Shown: positions 55,036-63,987 of the stretch, in pieces
Layout of the letters: each line of letters starts with the position of its first letter
How positions within the stretch are numbered: the stretch's first letter is position 1
DNA from: JAHJRJ01 sp037443685
Lineage (GTDB): Bacteria > Bacteroidota > Ignavibacteria > UBA10030 > BY39
Direction: 5' to 3'
Length of the DNA: 64,000 nucleotides
Assembly: GCA_037443685.1 (NCBI GenBank)
Contig: JBBINX010000003.1
Span: 1-64,000, forward strand
Program-made: the position numbers and the translations under genes
Notes under the pieces: model-generated
Databases searched by the model: none
What the model was told of the DNA's origin: nothing
The model's input: the letters and a program-made list of their open reading frames with translations, nothing else

Positions 55036-55914
55036 ATGAAAACCATAATCAAAGTGAGCATATTGGTGTTACTATTGACGATGCCTGCGCTTGCTCAACC
55101 ACCTGAGAGTTTCTTCCCACACAATGTCGGAGACAGGTGGGATTATCAGGATCTTAACTCCGGTCAAATCTTCACGATCATACTCACGCGTGACTCTATC
55201 GGTGCGGATGGAAGCCATAATCTCTTTTACAATAATTCCTTAGATCCTGCCTACCGAATCGATACTTTGAGTAACGTATTCTGGGCTCCAGAACAACCGT
55301 ACGGCAACTGGCTCCTCTACAAACTCACCGCCGATTCCGGTGAAGCGTGGTGTTACGATCCACCAGTACCCCCGTGTAACTGGGCTTATGTACATGGTGT
55401 GGATTCGACGGTTGTCTTCGGCCGAAGAACGGTGGTGAAGACTTTTTGCTACGACCCAGCCCCGCCAGGTGGCGGTGGATGGTGCTGGTTTGCGGAGCGT
55501 AGGCTCGCCAGCGGATTTGGACTTATTTACGAGTGGCGAATGCAGAACAACATCATATACCTACGCGGTTGTATCATTGCTGGCGATACATTTGGAATAG
55601 TTACCTCAGTGGTGGATCAAATCGGCAATGAGATTCCTGCGAGTTTCTATCTCCATCCCAACTATCCTAACCCCTTCAACGTAGAGACAATTATAAATTA
55701 TCAAATTCCAGTTGACAATTATGTAACACTAAAAGTTTACAATGTTCTTGGTCAAGAGGCTACTACACTCGTAGATGGTTATAAAGAAGCTGGTTATCAT
55801 AGCGTTAGTTTTAACGCAGTTTCCACTAGAGGCGGATTTCCGAGTGGAATATATTTTTACAGGCTACAGGCTGGTAGTTTTACATCAAATAAAAAAATGT
55901 TACTTGCGAGATGA
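55036..55914 (+). CDS. Secreted protein with T9SS type A sorting domain, compositional mosaic
   Basis: A 292-residue exported protein with a signal peptide (IIKVSILVLLLTMPALA). The mature body begins SFFPHNVGDRWDYQD, the same YFP/FFP-x-x-x-G-x-x-W opening as the product of 1002-2093, and holds two Cys-Pro-rich patches (WCYDPPVPPCNW, CYDPAPPGGGGWCWF). From residue ~205 there is a type A sorting domain (LHPNYPNPFNVETIINYQIP, KVYNVLGQEATTLVDG, GIYFYRLQAG, KKMLLAR). The body is much richer in GC than its neighbours (38 of 60 bases at 55441-55500), while the sorting domain is AT-rich (15 of 60 at 55681-55740). The body may have been acquired and fused to a resident export tag. A terminator follows. 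Confidence 0.85.
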   Translation: MKTIIKVSILVLLLTMPALAQPPESFFPHNVGDRWDYQDLNSGQIFTIILTRDSIGADGSHNLFYNNSLDPAYRIDTLSNVFWAPEQPYGNWLLYKLTADSGEAWCYDPPVPPCNWAYVHGVDSTVVFGRRTVVKTFCYDPAPPGGGGWCWFAERRLASGFGLIYEWRMQNNIIYLRGCIIAGDTFGIVTSVVDQIGNEIPASFYLHPNYPNPFNVETIINYQIPVDNYVTLKVYNVLGQEATTLVDGYKEAGYHSVSFNAVSTRGGFPSGIYFYRLQAGSFTSNKKMLLAR

Positions 55915-55940
55915 GAAGTAGATAAATATAAGAGATATAA

Positions 55941-55965
55941 AGCCCCGGGTTTGCTCGGGGCTTTT
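55941..55965 (+). terminator. Rho-independent terminator
   Basis: AGCCCCG pairs with CGGGGCT around an eight-base loop, followed by TTTTC. It lies 26 bases after the stop of the T9SS cargo gene. Confidence 0.85.
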
Positions 55966-56338
55966 CTATGTTAATCGTCTCATACCTAAATTGCCCGAGA
56001 AACTAAGACTTTAGTCCAAATCCATCATCAAATGTGCTAAACCCGGATTGTTCATTAGGAATAATTTCTAATGACCGTTATTAGAAACAAAAGCAACTAA
56101 CTCATTATCTATCAATAAATATGTAAGAAAACCAAAACAAAAAAACTGTTGAAACAGTTAAAAACATCACCTTTTCTTAGGAGAAAAAAGTCAATTTTCT
56201 TAACCGTTTTAACGGTTTATCTCTAATCTAATGACAAATCTGGGTTAAATATTTTTGACCTCAGTTTTTTTAACACCCGTCTTTAGACGAGGTCTCTTTC
56301 TCCCCCAATGGTGGGACGGACAGAGAACACGAATCTAT
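55966..56338. repeat. Intergenic region with three palindromic hairpins
   Basis: No gene is visible. Three inverted repeats stand out: AACTGTT-GA-AACAGTT (56144-56159), AACCGTT-TT-AACGGTT (56202-56217) and a longer one, ACCCGTCT with AGACGAGGT (56275-56293, one bulged base). They are spaced 40-60 bases apart and none is followed by a convincing T run in the right direction for the flanking genes. They may be part of a family of palindromic intergenic elements. Confidence 0.5.
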
Positions 56339-57583
56339 TCAGGTTTTCTGCTGTTTTTTCTTTGCAGCGGGGAAGAGAATATTGTTCAGAATCAACCGGT
56401 AACCGGGCGAATTTTTATATAGATGCAGGTCAGTTGGTGGGTCGCCAACGGCGTGTTGATAATCTTCCGGGTCGTGTCCGCCGTACCAGGTAAAGGTACC
56501 TCTTCCGAAATTTCCATGAATGTACCGAACTTCTTCGCTGCCTTCCTTTTCAGCCATTATAGTAACTGATTTTTTTATCAAACTCTTTTTAAAATTAGTT
56601 GTCTGTCCCATAAAACCGCGGATGATATTCGCGTGATTTTGAGTGAGCATTGTCGGGACGGGATCATACTTTGCTGAAAACTCAAAGAGTGTAAAGTAAT
56701 CGGTTTCGGGATTTGTAAATGCAGCCATGTCTGAAGGTGGAATATCGATATCGGAATATTCGTAACGCATCGGATTTCTCTCGACCGTAAAATTTTCAAA
56801 CGCAAGACATTTAGAGTAGTCTAACCTTTTCTGAAAATTTGGATCGGGAGAATCGCCATCATACATCACATCACAAATATCTGTGTTTTCCGCAGCAAGC
56901 GCTATATCGAAGGCATCGGTTGCTGAACACATAGCAAAGAGAAACCCGCCCGACGCAATGTACTCTTTAATTGAGCGAGCAACAGTTTTTTTCAATTCGG
57001 AAACTTTTTTATAACCTAGTTCCTTTGCTTTTTTTTCATACATAATTTGTTGCTCTACATACCAAGGCGCATTAGAGAATGAAGCATAAAATTTTCCATA
57101 CTGTCCGGTAAAATCTTCGTGATGAAGATGAAGCCAGTCGTATTGGAAAAGCTTGCCGGCTAATACTTCGTCGTCCCATACTTTATCATACGGAATTTCG
57201 GCATACTCCATAGCAAGAACGACAGCATCGTCCCAAGGCAGAAAATTGGGTGGAACATATACAGCGACTTTCGGCGCTTGTTCGAGTCGCACAACATCCA
57301 TATTATTGTTCTCGTCCTGAACCTCTGCGTAAATTTGAGAAGCGTTAGTTGCACCAATGCTTTCAAAATAGATTCCTCGAACTCTACATTCAGTAGTAAT
57401 AATTTGATGTCCATCAATCATAAACGACCCGCCTCTATAATTGAGCAACCAGTCTACTTCGATGCCTTTTGTTAAAGCCAAATACGCAATTCCGTAAGAT
57501 TTCAGATGGTCTGTTTGTTTCGAATCCATCGGAATAAGAATTTTTTGAGCGAAGATCGGTGAGGATACAGCAAAAAGCAGAGA
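56339..57583 (-). CDS. Exported GATase1-like protein of unknown function (5' end lost in gap)
   Basis: About 415 visible residues. The chain begins in the tail of a signal peptide (SLLFAVSSPIFAQK), so it is a separate gene from the TPR gene on the other side of the gap. The first domain reads ILIPMDSKQTDHLKSYGIAY, VDWLLNYRGGSFMIDG. From about residue 90 it resembles a class I glutamine-amidotransferase fold: KVAVYVPPNFLPWDDAVV, IPYDKVWDDEV and IASGGFLFAMCSATDAFDIA, with Cys at the nucleophile elbow. The end has HGNFGRGTFTWYGGHDPEDY. Databases often label such proteins asparagine synthetase B, but no glutaminase or synthetase domain is present. The catalytic role is unknown. Confidence 0.72.
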   Translation of the reverse strand, partial: SLLFAVSSPIFAQKILIPMDSKQTDHLKSYGIAYLALTKGIEVDWLLNYRGGSFMIDGHQIITTECRVRGIYFESIGATNASQIYAEVQDENNNMDVVRLEQAPKVAVYVPPNFLPWDDAVVLAMEYAEIPYDKVWDDEVLAGKLFQYDWLHLHHEDFTGQYGKFYASFSNAPWYVEQQIMYEKKAKELGYKKVSELKKTVARSIKEYIASGGFLFAMCSATDAFDIALAAENTDICDVMYDGDSPDPNFQKRLDYSKCLAFENFTVERNPMRYEYSDIDIPPSDMAAFTNPETDYFTLFEFSAKYDPVPTMLTQNHANIIRGFMGQTTNFKKSLIKKSVTIMAEKEGSEEVRYIHGNFGRGTFTWYGGHDPEDYQHAVGDPPTDLHLYKNSPGYRLILNNILFPAAKKKQQKT

Positions 57584-57683
57584 NNNNNNNNNNNNNNNNN
57601 NNNNNNNNNNNNNNNNNNNNNNNNNNNNNNNNNNNNNNNNNNNNNNNNNNNNNNNNNNNNNNNNNNNNNNNNNNNNNNNNNNN
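57584..57683. other. Scaffold gap of 100 N between two genes
   Basis: One hundred N. The left side starts within a signal peptide and the right side ends within a TPR protein, so the gap spans a gene boundary although the frames happen to agree. Confidence 0.98.
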
Positions 57684-59551
57684 TCTCCTCTTAACTCTCT
57701 AACTTTTTTTCTTGCTTCGCTAGTATAAATTGAATTCGGAAATTGCTCCAGTAATTTTTGATAAGCTTCGACTGCTTTGTGATTTTCTTTTAATCCGAAC
57801 TGATAAACTGCAGCGATTTTTATTTGAGATTTATCTGCCATTATATTATCGGGAAAATCTTTTATCAACCGGTCGTAAGTCCCGATTGCCTTATCAAAGC
57901 GCTGAATCATTGCGTATATATCACCCGTATTTACAAGCGATTCATCCACGATATTGGCTTTTGGGTTTTCTCTGACTATTTCCTCGAAAATTTCAACTGC
58001 TTTCTCGAATTTTCCTTGTCTTTTTAAAAATAATCCGGATGCGAATTTTTTTAGTATATTTTCGTTCTCTTGATTCTCTTGTATTAATACCTGTAACGTA
58101 AGTGCATCGTTCGAAATTTCGGAAGCGGAATTTTTTGTGAGCAATTGTAGACGATCTAAAGTTTCTTTAATATTGCCTTTAAAGAAGTCGACCTCAGCTA
58201 ACGAGTAATTTGCTTTGTCTCGGTAATCTGCTGGAGTTGCCTGAAAATTAATTATCCACCCAAATTTTTCAACAGCTTTTTCAAGGTTTCCTTGTGCTGT
58301 ATAAACATATCCCAGCAACAATGAAGATTCGATGAGTATGGAAGTGTAATTACTGTAAGATTTTTCAATTTGTCTGAGCGCTTCATTCGCCCTATCGAGG
58401 TCGAAAAAAAACTGAAAATAAATAAACGCAATTCTGAATAATGACCTTGCTGCAAATTCAGTGTTTGGGAATTCTGAAATCACTATTCTGTACGACTCAA
58501 TTGCGGTGTTATAATTCGGATTAAATCCGCCAGGTGTTACTGTCTTTATGTATCTGGTTGTTTGGAATGGGTTCAATTCGCCGAATAATTTCAGAGTATC
58601 TTCTTTGGTAGCAGCTTCTTCGATGGTTCGTGCGAATCCAAATTTTGCGCCGGTTAGGTTGATATAATTCGGATAACTTAAAATAACCTCTTGGAATGCC
58701 TTTGCTGCAGATACATAAGCTTTGTCGCGAAGTGCCCGTTCTGCAAAATTTAAAATCTCTTTACCTGCGGCTTTCGTTTCTTTATCTAATGACTTGTAAA
58801 CGATAAAAGCTTTATCGTATTGTTTGCCCTCCATGTACAGCCACGCTAAAAGTTGAAGCAGGGCATGATTTTTTGAGTCAGATTTTTGGGCATTCTCAAC
58901 TACAACTATCGCAGTGTTTAAACCGTCAATTTTTCCTGTATATGCTGACATACGCGATTGAATGAAGCTAAGCTGAACAGGGCTTTGTTTCAGCAACAAG
59001 AGGTACTCTTTTGTGGCTTCAGTGAAATTCATAAAAATTGAGTGAAGATACCCAAGGTCTGCTGCAAATATGAACGGGTCGCCGTATGCTGAACGTCCTC
59101 TCTGATAAATTTTAATTGCCTGTTCTATCATTCTACTCTCTATCATTGCGTTTGCTACAATGGTGTAAACAGAAAGATTTTTCTTATCAATTTCGATAGC
59201 TTTTTCCCATGAAGCTATTGCTTCCTCTGAATTACCACCTCTTGCGTACATTTTTCCCAATTGCGAAAGCAGCCCGATGTCTCTCGGTCGTGATTTCAAC
59301 TGTGTATTAATTATGCGTACTGCACCCTCATAGTTTTTAAGCTTGTCATATCCCCGAAGAAGTGCATCGAAAAATGAAATATCTAATGAATCGTTTTGAT
59401 AGAGTTCTTCATAAACTCTAATCGCATTTTCCCAGTCATGAATATGTTCGTAGTATTCAGCTAATCGTAATTTTTCTTCAACGCTCCGAACTTGGGGAAT
59501 TGCAACCTTTGTTATTAACAACAATAACAAAATTTTTATTAGCAGTTTCAT
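57684..59551 (-). CDS. Exported TPR protein (3' end lost in gap)
   Basis: About 622 visible residues after a signal peptide (LLIKILLLLLITKVAIPQV). The chain is made of tetratricopeptide repeats throughout, such as DWENAIRVYEELYQNDSLD, IGLLSQLGKMYARGGNSEEA, ARSLFRIAFIYFQFFFDLDR and RFDKAIGTYDRLIKDFPDN. It ends at IYTSEARKKVRELRG just before the gap; that looks close to a natural end. The second half resembles CpoB/BamD-type TPR proteins of the cell envelope. It probably serves as a periplasmic scaffold. Its direct follower across the gap is the GATase1-like gene. Confidence 0.82.
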
Positions 59552-59786
59552 ATTTTAATATAACAAAAAAAGGTGACAGAGTCGAGTTTGACGTCGAAAA
59601 CGACAACTAGTTTCTATCCATACACAGTCATTGAAATAATCTCTCTGATTATACTGAGCGACCCTTGTTGTTGTTCCTCTATAAATAAAATCTAAATTTG
59701 AAACTAAAGAGTTATAAGTGTTATTTTGAAAAATTATGCGGTGATTAATTGAATGTAGATCGCGCAATTCGCTCACCCGCGCTCTT

Positions 59787-59821
59787 TAAAAAAAAAGCCT
59801 CGAAAAATTTTTCGAGGCTTC
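59787..59821 (-). terminator. Rho-independent terminator
   Basis: AAGCCTCGAAAAA pairs perfectly with TTTTTCGAGGCTT. On the minus strand the stem is followed by about ten T. It is the first strong terminator after gdhA (about 140 bases downstream). Confidence 0.85.
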
Positions 59822-59883
59822 TAAGAATTTATCCAACAATCCAATTTTCAACTCTAACGATCGTCGACTCCCAATGGGTTTAT

Positions 59884-59923
59884 CGATCTCTACTAGATTT
59901 CGACTCGATAGAGTCGTAGATCG
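59884..59923. repeat. Extended palindrome downstream of gdhA
   Basis: An inner perfect hairpin CGACTC-GATA-GAGTCG (59901-59916) is enclosed by an outer arm CGATCT(CT)AC / GTAGATCG. Together they make a structured element of about 40 bases between the gdhA stop and its terminator. No protein frame fits. It could be an mRNA-stabilising 3' element or a repeat. Confidence 0.5.
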
Positions 59924-59963
59924 AAGGGGCGAAGACGACTCGTCGAGATTTTGATTTTTGAAT

Positions 59964-61304
59964 TTACACTAATCCTTGTTCTAACATTGCGTTCGCTACC
60001 TTCAGGAATCCACCAATGTTGGCGCCGTTTACATAATTACCGGGTGTTCCGTATTTTTCAGCTGTAATAACGCATGTGTTGTGAATGTTCTTCATTATCT
60101 CGTGCAGCTTTTTATCGACTTCTTCGCGAGACCAAGGCAGGCGCATACTATTTTGTGTCATCTCGAGACCAGACGTAGCAACACCGCCTGCGTTCGAAGC
60201 TTTCCCGGGGGCATAAAGAATCCCGGCATCTTGGAATACTTTGACTGCGGGAATTGTCGAAGGCATATTTGCTCCTTCAGCAACACATATGCATCCGTTC
60301 TTTACTAATTCTTTGGCATCGTTCTCATCCAGTTCGTTTTGTGTTGCACAAGGCAGTGCAATATCTACTTTAACACCCCATGGACGTTTACGAGTGTAGA
60401 AAGGTACGTTGAACTTGTCGGCATACATCTTTACTTCATCTTTTCCGCTTGTGCGCATTGCCAACATATATTCGATTTTTTCACCCGTTATTCCGTCCTT
60501 GTCGTATACGAAGCCATCTGGACCAGAGAGAGTAACAACTTTTCCGCCAAATTCAGTTGCTTTTAATGCTGCACCCCAAGCAACATTTCCGAAACCCGAT
60601 ATTGAAACTGTTTTTCCACGGAAAGAATCATTTTTAGTTTTTAACATTTCTTCTGCAAAATAAACAACACCGAAACCAGTTGCCTCGGGCCGAATAAGAG
60701 ATCCACCCCAGTTTATTCCTTTTCCTGTTAACACTCCTGTAAATTCATTTGCAAGGCGTTTATACTGGCCAAACATGTACCCCACTTCTCTACCACCTAC
60801 GCCGATATCGCCGGCAGGAACATCAGTGTCCGGTCCCATGTGGCGGAAAAGTTCAGTCATAAAACTTTGACAAAAACGCATAATTTCGTTGTTGGATTTT
60901 CCTCTCGGGTCAAAGTCTGCACCGCCTTTGCCTCCACCCATCGGAAGAGTTGTTAAGCTGTTTTTAAAAACTTGTTCGAAAGCTAAAAACTTCAATATAC
61001 CTAACGTTACAGATGGATGAAAGCGTAAACCGCCTTTGTAAGGACCGATTGCACTATTCATCTGTACACGGTATCCCCGGTTAATATGAACCTCGCCTTT
61101 GTCATCCATCCAAGGAATCCTGAACATAATGACTCGTTCGGGTTCAACCATTCGCTCTAAAATTTTTGCTTTCTCGTATTCTGGATGTTGTTTTAAGACG
61201 ATAGATAGTGACTCAAAAACTTCTTCGACTGCTTGATGAAATTCTGTTTCCCCAGGGTTTTTGGTTTTAACTTGTGCTAATAAATTTTTGACGTATTCTG
61301 ACAT
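59964..61304 (-). CDS. gdhA: NADP-type glutamate dehydrogenase
   Basis: Forms glutamate from 2-oxoglutarate and ammonia. The 446 residues match the hexameric bacterial enzyme: RVQMNSAIGPYKGGLRFHPSV, LPMGGGKGGADFDPRGKSNN (catalytic Lys), the Asp in DVPAGDIGVGGREVGYMFG, GKTVSISGFGNVAWGAA for the nucleotide site, and EGANMPSTIPAV. The start MSEYVKNLLAQVKTKNPGE is standard. It is a single gene with a palindrome and a terminator behind it. It is the main ammonia-assimilating enzyme visible in this window. NADP preference is by family (length and overall pattern). Confidence 0.95.
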   Translation of the reverse strand: MSEYVKNLLAQVKTKNPGETEFHQAVEEVFESLSIVLKQHPEYEKAKILERMVEPERVIMFRIPWMDDKGEVHINRGYRVQMNSAIGPYKGGLRFHPSVTLGILKFLAFEQVFKNSLTTLPMGGGKGGADFDPRGKSNNEIMRFCQSFMTELFRHMGPDTDVPAGDIGVGGREVGYMFGQYKRLANEFTGVLTGKGINWGGSLIRPEATGFGVVYFAEEMLKTKNDSFRGKTVSISGFGNVAWGAALKATEFGGKVVTLSGPDGFVYDKDGITGEKIEYMLAMRTSGKDEVKMYADKFNVPFYTRKRPWGVKVDIALPCATQNELDENDAKELVKNGCICVAEGANMPSTIPAVKVFQDAGILYAPGKASNAGGVATSGLEMTQNSMRLPWSREEVDKKLHEIMKNIHNTCVITAEKYGTPGNYVNGANIGGFLKVANAMLEQGLV

Positions 61305-61443
61305 AAATTCCTCGTTAATTGTATGTTTTTTGATTATGTTTTTGTTTTAGAATGTAAGAACAGATTGCGGGACTTGAGTAGTATTCCCCTCTCATTTGTA
61401 GCGTCATTGATATATAAAATCTGGCTATAATTTAATAAATTTT

Positions 61444-61472
61444 AATAAAAAAAGCCATCGGGAGATGGCTTT
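61444..61472 (-). terminator. Rho-independent terminator
   Basis: AAAGCCATC pairs with GATGGCTTT around a four-base loop. On the minus strand it ends in TTTTTTTATT. It lies 16 bases after the stop of the CpoB-like gene. Confidence 0.85.
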
Positions 61473-61487
61473 AAAATTTTTTATGAA

Positions 61488-62165
61488 CTACTCACCCAAC
61501 CGGGCTTTTGCTCTCTTAGCGTAAGGACTTGCAGGGAATTTTTCTAAAAAATTCTTGTACTCTTTTTTTGCTTCTGCTGTTTTACCCATCTCCCAATAAC
61601 AATTGGCAACCATGATGGCGGCATCGTCTTTTTTCTCGGAAACTTTGTAAGTAAAAACTTTTTCGAAGTAACTGATTGCTGTTGTATAATCTTTCATACC
61701 AAAATATGATTCTCCTAACCAATAGTAGCAATTATCCTCAAGGGATTTTGTAATACTTCTATTTATTAACTCCAACAACTTTGCCGCTGATTCTTTGTAC
61801 TTATTTTGGTTGAAAAGTGTGAGTGCGTTTTGGTATTCTGCAACGCCATCTTTGATCACCGTTTTTGTCGGTAGTAACGGCGGCGTTAGTTTTGTCTTAT
61901 CACGCTCTTCGATTAATTGGGTTTCTAACTCTGCTGCTTTCGCCGTTAGATTCCGCGTGTCTTGTTCAAGTCGTGTAATCTGTTTTTTCAATTCCGCGTT
62001 CTCTTTGCTTAACGCATCGTTTCTTTGATTTGCAGTCTCGAGTTCCATCAAAACCGACGACGGCATGTCTTGTTTAGTTTCTTCCGAGGAAGCACATCCC
62101 AGATAAAAAGCTGATACTAATACAAATATTGCAACTACGAATACGGTTTGTAATAAATTTTTCAT
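61488..62165 (-). CDS. CpoB/YbgF-like lipoprotein with coiled coil and TPR
   Basis: About 225 residues. The start ATG 62165 gives a lipoprotein signal (VFVLVSAFYLGC, Cys at about residue 23); upstream in-frame residues do not fit a signal peptide. A coiled coil follows (ETANQRNDALSKENAELKKQ, residues ~45-95), then three tetratricopeptide repeats (EYQNALTLFNQNKYKESAAK, NCYYWLGESYFGMKDYTTAI, ANCYWEMGKTAEAKKEYKNF). This is the plan of CpoB (YbgF), which works with the Tol-Pal system at the cell envelope, but no tol or pal gene is in view. The next gene is divergent, 115 bases away. Confidence 0.8.
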   Translation of the reverse strand: MKNLLQTVFVVAIFVLVSAFYLGCASSEETKQDMPSSVLMELETANQRNDALSKENAELKKQITRLEQDTRNLTAKAAELETQLIEERDKTKLTPPLLPTKTVIKDGVAEYQNALTLFNQNKYKESAAKLLELINRSITKSLEDNCYYWLGESYFGMKDYTTAISYFEKVFTYKVSEKKDDAAIMVANCYWEMGKTAEAKKEYKNFLEKFPASPYAKRAKARLGE

Positions 62166-62280
62166 AAATCCTCCTATCAAGAGGTTAAAGTTTATTTTAT
62201 TGTGAGTTAATTTATAAAAGATAATAGATAAAATCAAATTCTTGTTATTCAAAATCAAATTTGATATATTTTAACAGAAA
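62166..62280. promoter_or_regulatory. Divergent promoter region
   Basis: 115 AT-rich bases between two divergent TPR lipoprotein genes. Both promoters must lie here; no operator is recognisable. Confidence 0.4.
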
Positions 62281-63987
62281 ATGCGAAATAAAGTTATTAA
62301 ATATATAAGTATTACGCTGACCATAATTTTAGTGGTTGGTTGCGCTGGTTCCGATCGTAGTAAAAAGGAAATTCAAGCCCTCGACTTCACACCTAATCGT
62401 GAAAAAGCGTTAGAGAATTTTATAAATGGCTTGATTTTAGACCAAAAGGGAGATTATGCGAGCGCTATATTGGAATATCAAGACGCTTTGCGATACGACC
62501 AGGATCCCGCAATATATTATGCGATATCAAAAGATTATTCATTGCTACGTAAATTTTCATTAGCAGTACAATATGCAAGGCAATCGATTGTAATTGAACC
62601 GAATAATATTAAATACCGAGAAAATTTAGCCGAAATATTTTTATATGCGGCAGAGTTCGACAGCGCTAAAACAATTTATGAAAGTATAATACGATTAGAC
62701 TCAAGTAATTATTTAGCTTGGAGCAACATAGCGCGTTTACACCAGTTAAAATCTCCTTTAAAAGCTATTGAAATTTATAATAAAATAATCGATAGGTTTA
62801 GTGCTTCGGTGGAAGTTTTTGTGCAAGTAGCTGATTTGTACCGGATGATAAATAAATTCGAGGATGCGGTCAACGCACTGAACAGAGCTTTAAATATTGA
62901 TCCAGGGAATGTCAATCTAAAAAAAGAACTAGCAGATTTGTATCTGACTACCGGTAAAACAGATTCCGCACTTATAATTTACAGTGATATAGTCGAGATA
63001 CTGCCGACAGATGTAGAGTCGAGAGCTTCTCTCGCACATCTTTATCTTCTAAAACAAGATTACGAGAATGCTACAAAACAATTTGAGTTTGTATTGAGAG
63101 GGGAGATCCTTTCGATTGAACTTCAGCTACGTTTCGGGCAAATTTTTTTAGCATCTCTTCAGTCCGATTCTGCAGTCGCTCCGTATGCATTAAAATTATT
63201 CGATCAAATTCAGAAACAATATCCTGACGATTGGCGACCCTACTGGTTTTGTGGTGTCCTAAATACGATGATGAAATCGGATTCTGCGGCAGTTTGGAAT
63301 TTGCGCAGAGTAACCGAGTTAGACCGAAAAAACGCTAACGCGTGGGTATATCTTGCTTCGATATATTTTGAAGATAGAAACTATAACAAAACAATAGAAA
63401 TATTGGAAGAAGCCCAGCGATACGTAACTGATGAACCTCGTCTGTTTTTAATATTAGGTATTGCATACCAAAGATCGGGCGAACTGGAAAAAGCGGCAAT
63501 AACGTTAGAACTTGCTTTTCAAATTGACTCACAAAATATCGAAATACTTAGCTCTCTTGCATTAATTTATGACGATTTGAAATATTATGACAAATCGGAT
63601 AGTCTCTACGAGCTAGGTCTGCGCCTTTATCCCGATAACCACTTGTTACTTAATAATTATGCGTATAGTTTGAGTGTGAGGAATATCCAACTCGATCGGG
63701 CTTTAAAAATGGCTGAAGAAGCAGTGCGTCAACAGCCCCAAAATCCATCCTATCTGGATACTATAGGTTGGGTGTATTTTCAAATTGGTTATTATTTAAA
63801 AGCCGAAGAATTTATTAAGTTAGCTATAGAAAAAGGCGAAGTAAGCGCTGTTGTGTACGAACATTTAGGAGATGTTTATTTTAAATTGAACGATATATCA
63901 AAAGCGACTGAGCAATGGCAGAAATCGCTTGATTTGGATCCGATGAATAAATCTCTCAAGGAAAAAATCGAGCGCAGAAGCTTATGA
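62281..63987 (+). CDS. TPR lipoprotein
   Basis: A 568-residue protein that begins with a lipoprotein signal (YISITLTIILVVGC, Cys at about residue 21). The mature protein is made of about thirteen tetratricopeptide repeats, for example ALENFINGLILDQKGDYASA, LAWSNIARLHQLKSPLKAIE, ANAWVYLASIYFEDRNYNKT and PSYLDTIGWVYFQIGYYLKA. The last repeat motif is characteristic of bacterial O-antigen or cell-envelope TPR families. It has no enzyme domain. The stop overlaps the start of another gene by four bases (ATGA at 63984), so it leads a longer unit that continues past the window. Confidence 0.85.
   Translation: MRNKVIKYISITLTIILVVGCAGSDRSKKEIQALDFTPNREKALENFINGLILDQKGDYASAILEYQDALRYDQDPAIYYAISKDYSLLRKFSLAVQYARQSIVIEPNNIKYRENLAEIFLYAAEFDSAKTIYESIIRLDSSNYLAWSNIARLHQLKSPLKAIEIYNKIIDRFSASVEVFVQVADLYRMINKFEDAVNALNRALNIDPGNVNLKKELADLYLTTGKTDSALIIYSDIVEILPTDVESRASLAHLYLLKQDYENATKQFEFVLRGEILSIELQLRFGQIFLASLQSDSAVAPYALKLFDQIQKQYPDDWRPYWFCGVLNTMMKSDSAAVWNLRRVTELDRKNANAWVYLASIYFEDRNYNKTIEILEEAQRYVTDEPRLFLILGIAYQRSGELEKAAITLELAFQIDSQNIEILSSLALIYDDLKYYDKSDSLYELGLRLYPDNHLLLNNYAYSLSVRNIQLDRALKMAEEAVRQQPQNPSYLDTIGWVYFQIGYYLKAEEFIKLAIEKGEVSAVVYEHLGDVYFKLNDISKATEQWQKSLDLDPMNKSLKEKIERRSL

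Noticed and set aside
54798..55061. Minus-strand frame of 87 codons in the divergent region
   Set aside because: It covers the expected promoter and signal-peptide start of the T9SS gene on the other strand; hydrophobic by AT content.
56339..57583. Asparagine synthetase B
   Set aside because: No N-terminal nucleophile glutaminase domain and no ATP-pyrophosphatase motif; the protein is exported.
56339..59551. Single 1070-residue protein
   Set aside because: It reads through 100 N and contains an internal signal peptide; treated as two genes.
59555..59776. Minus-strand frame of 73 codons upstream of the TPR gene
   Set aside because: Composition is random-looking (RGTTTRVAQYNQRDYFND), it ends next to the terminator, and no ribosome site or neighbour supports it.
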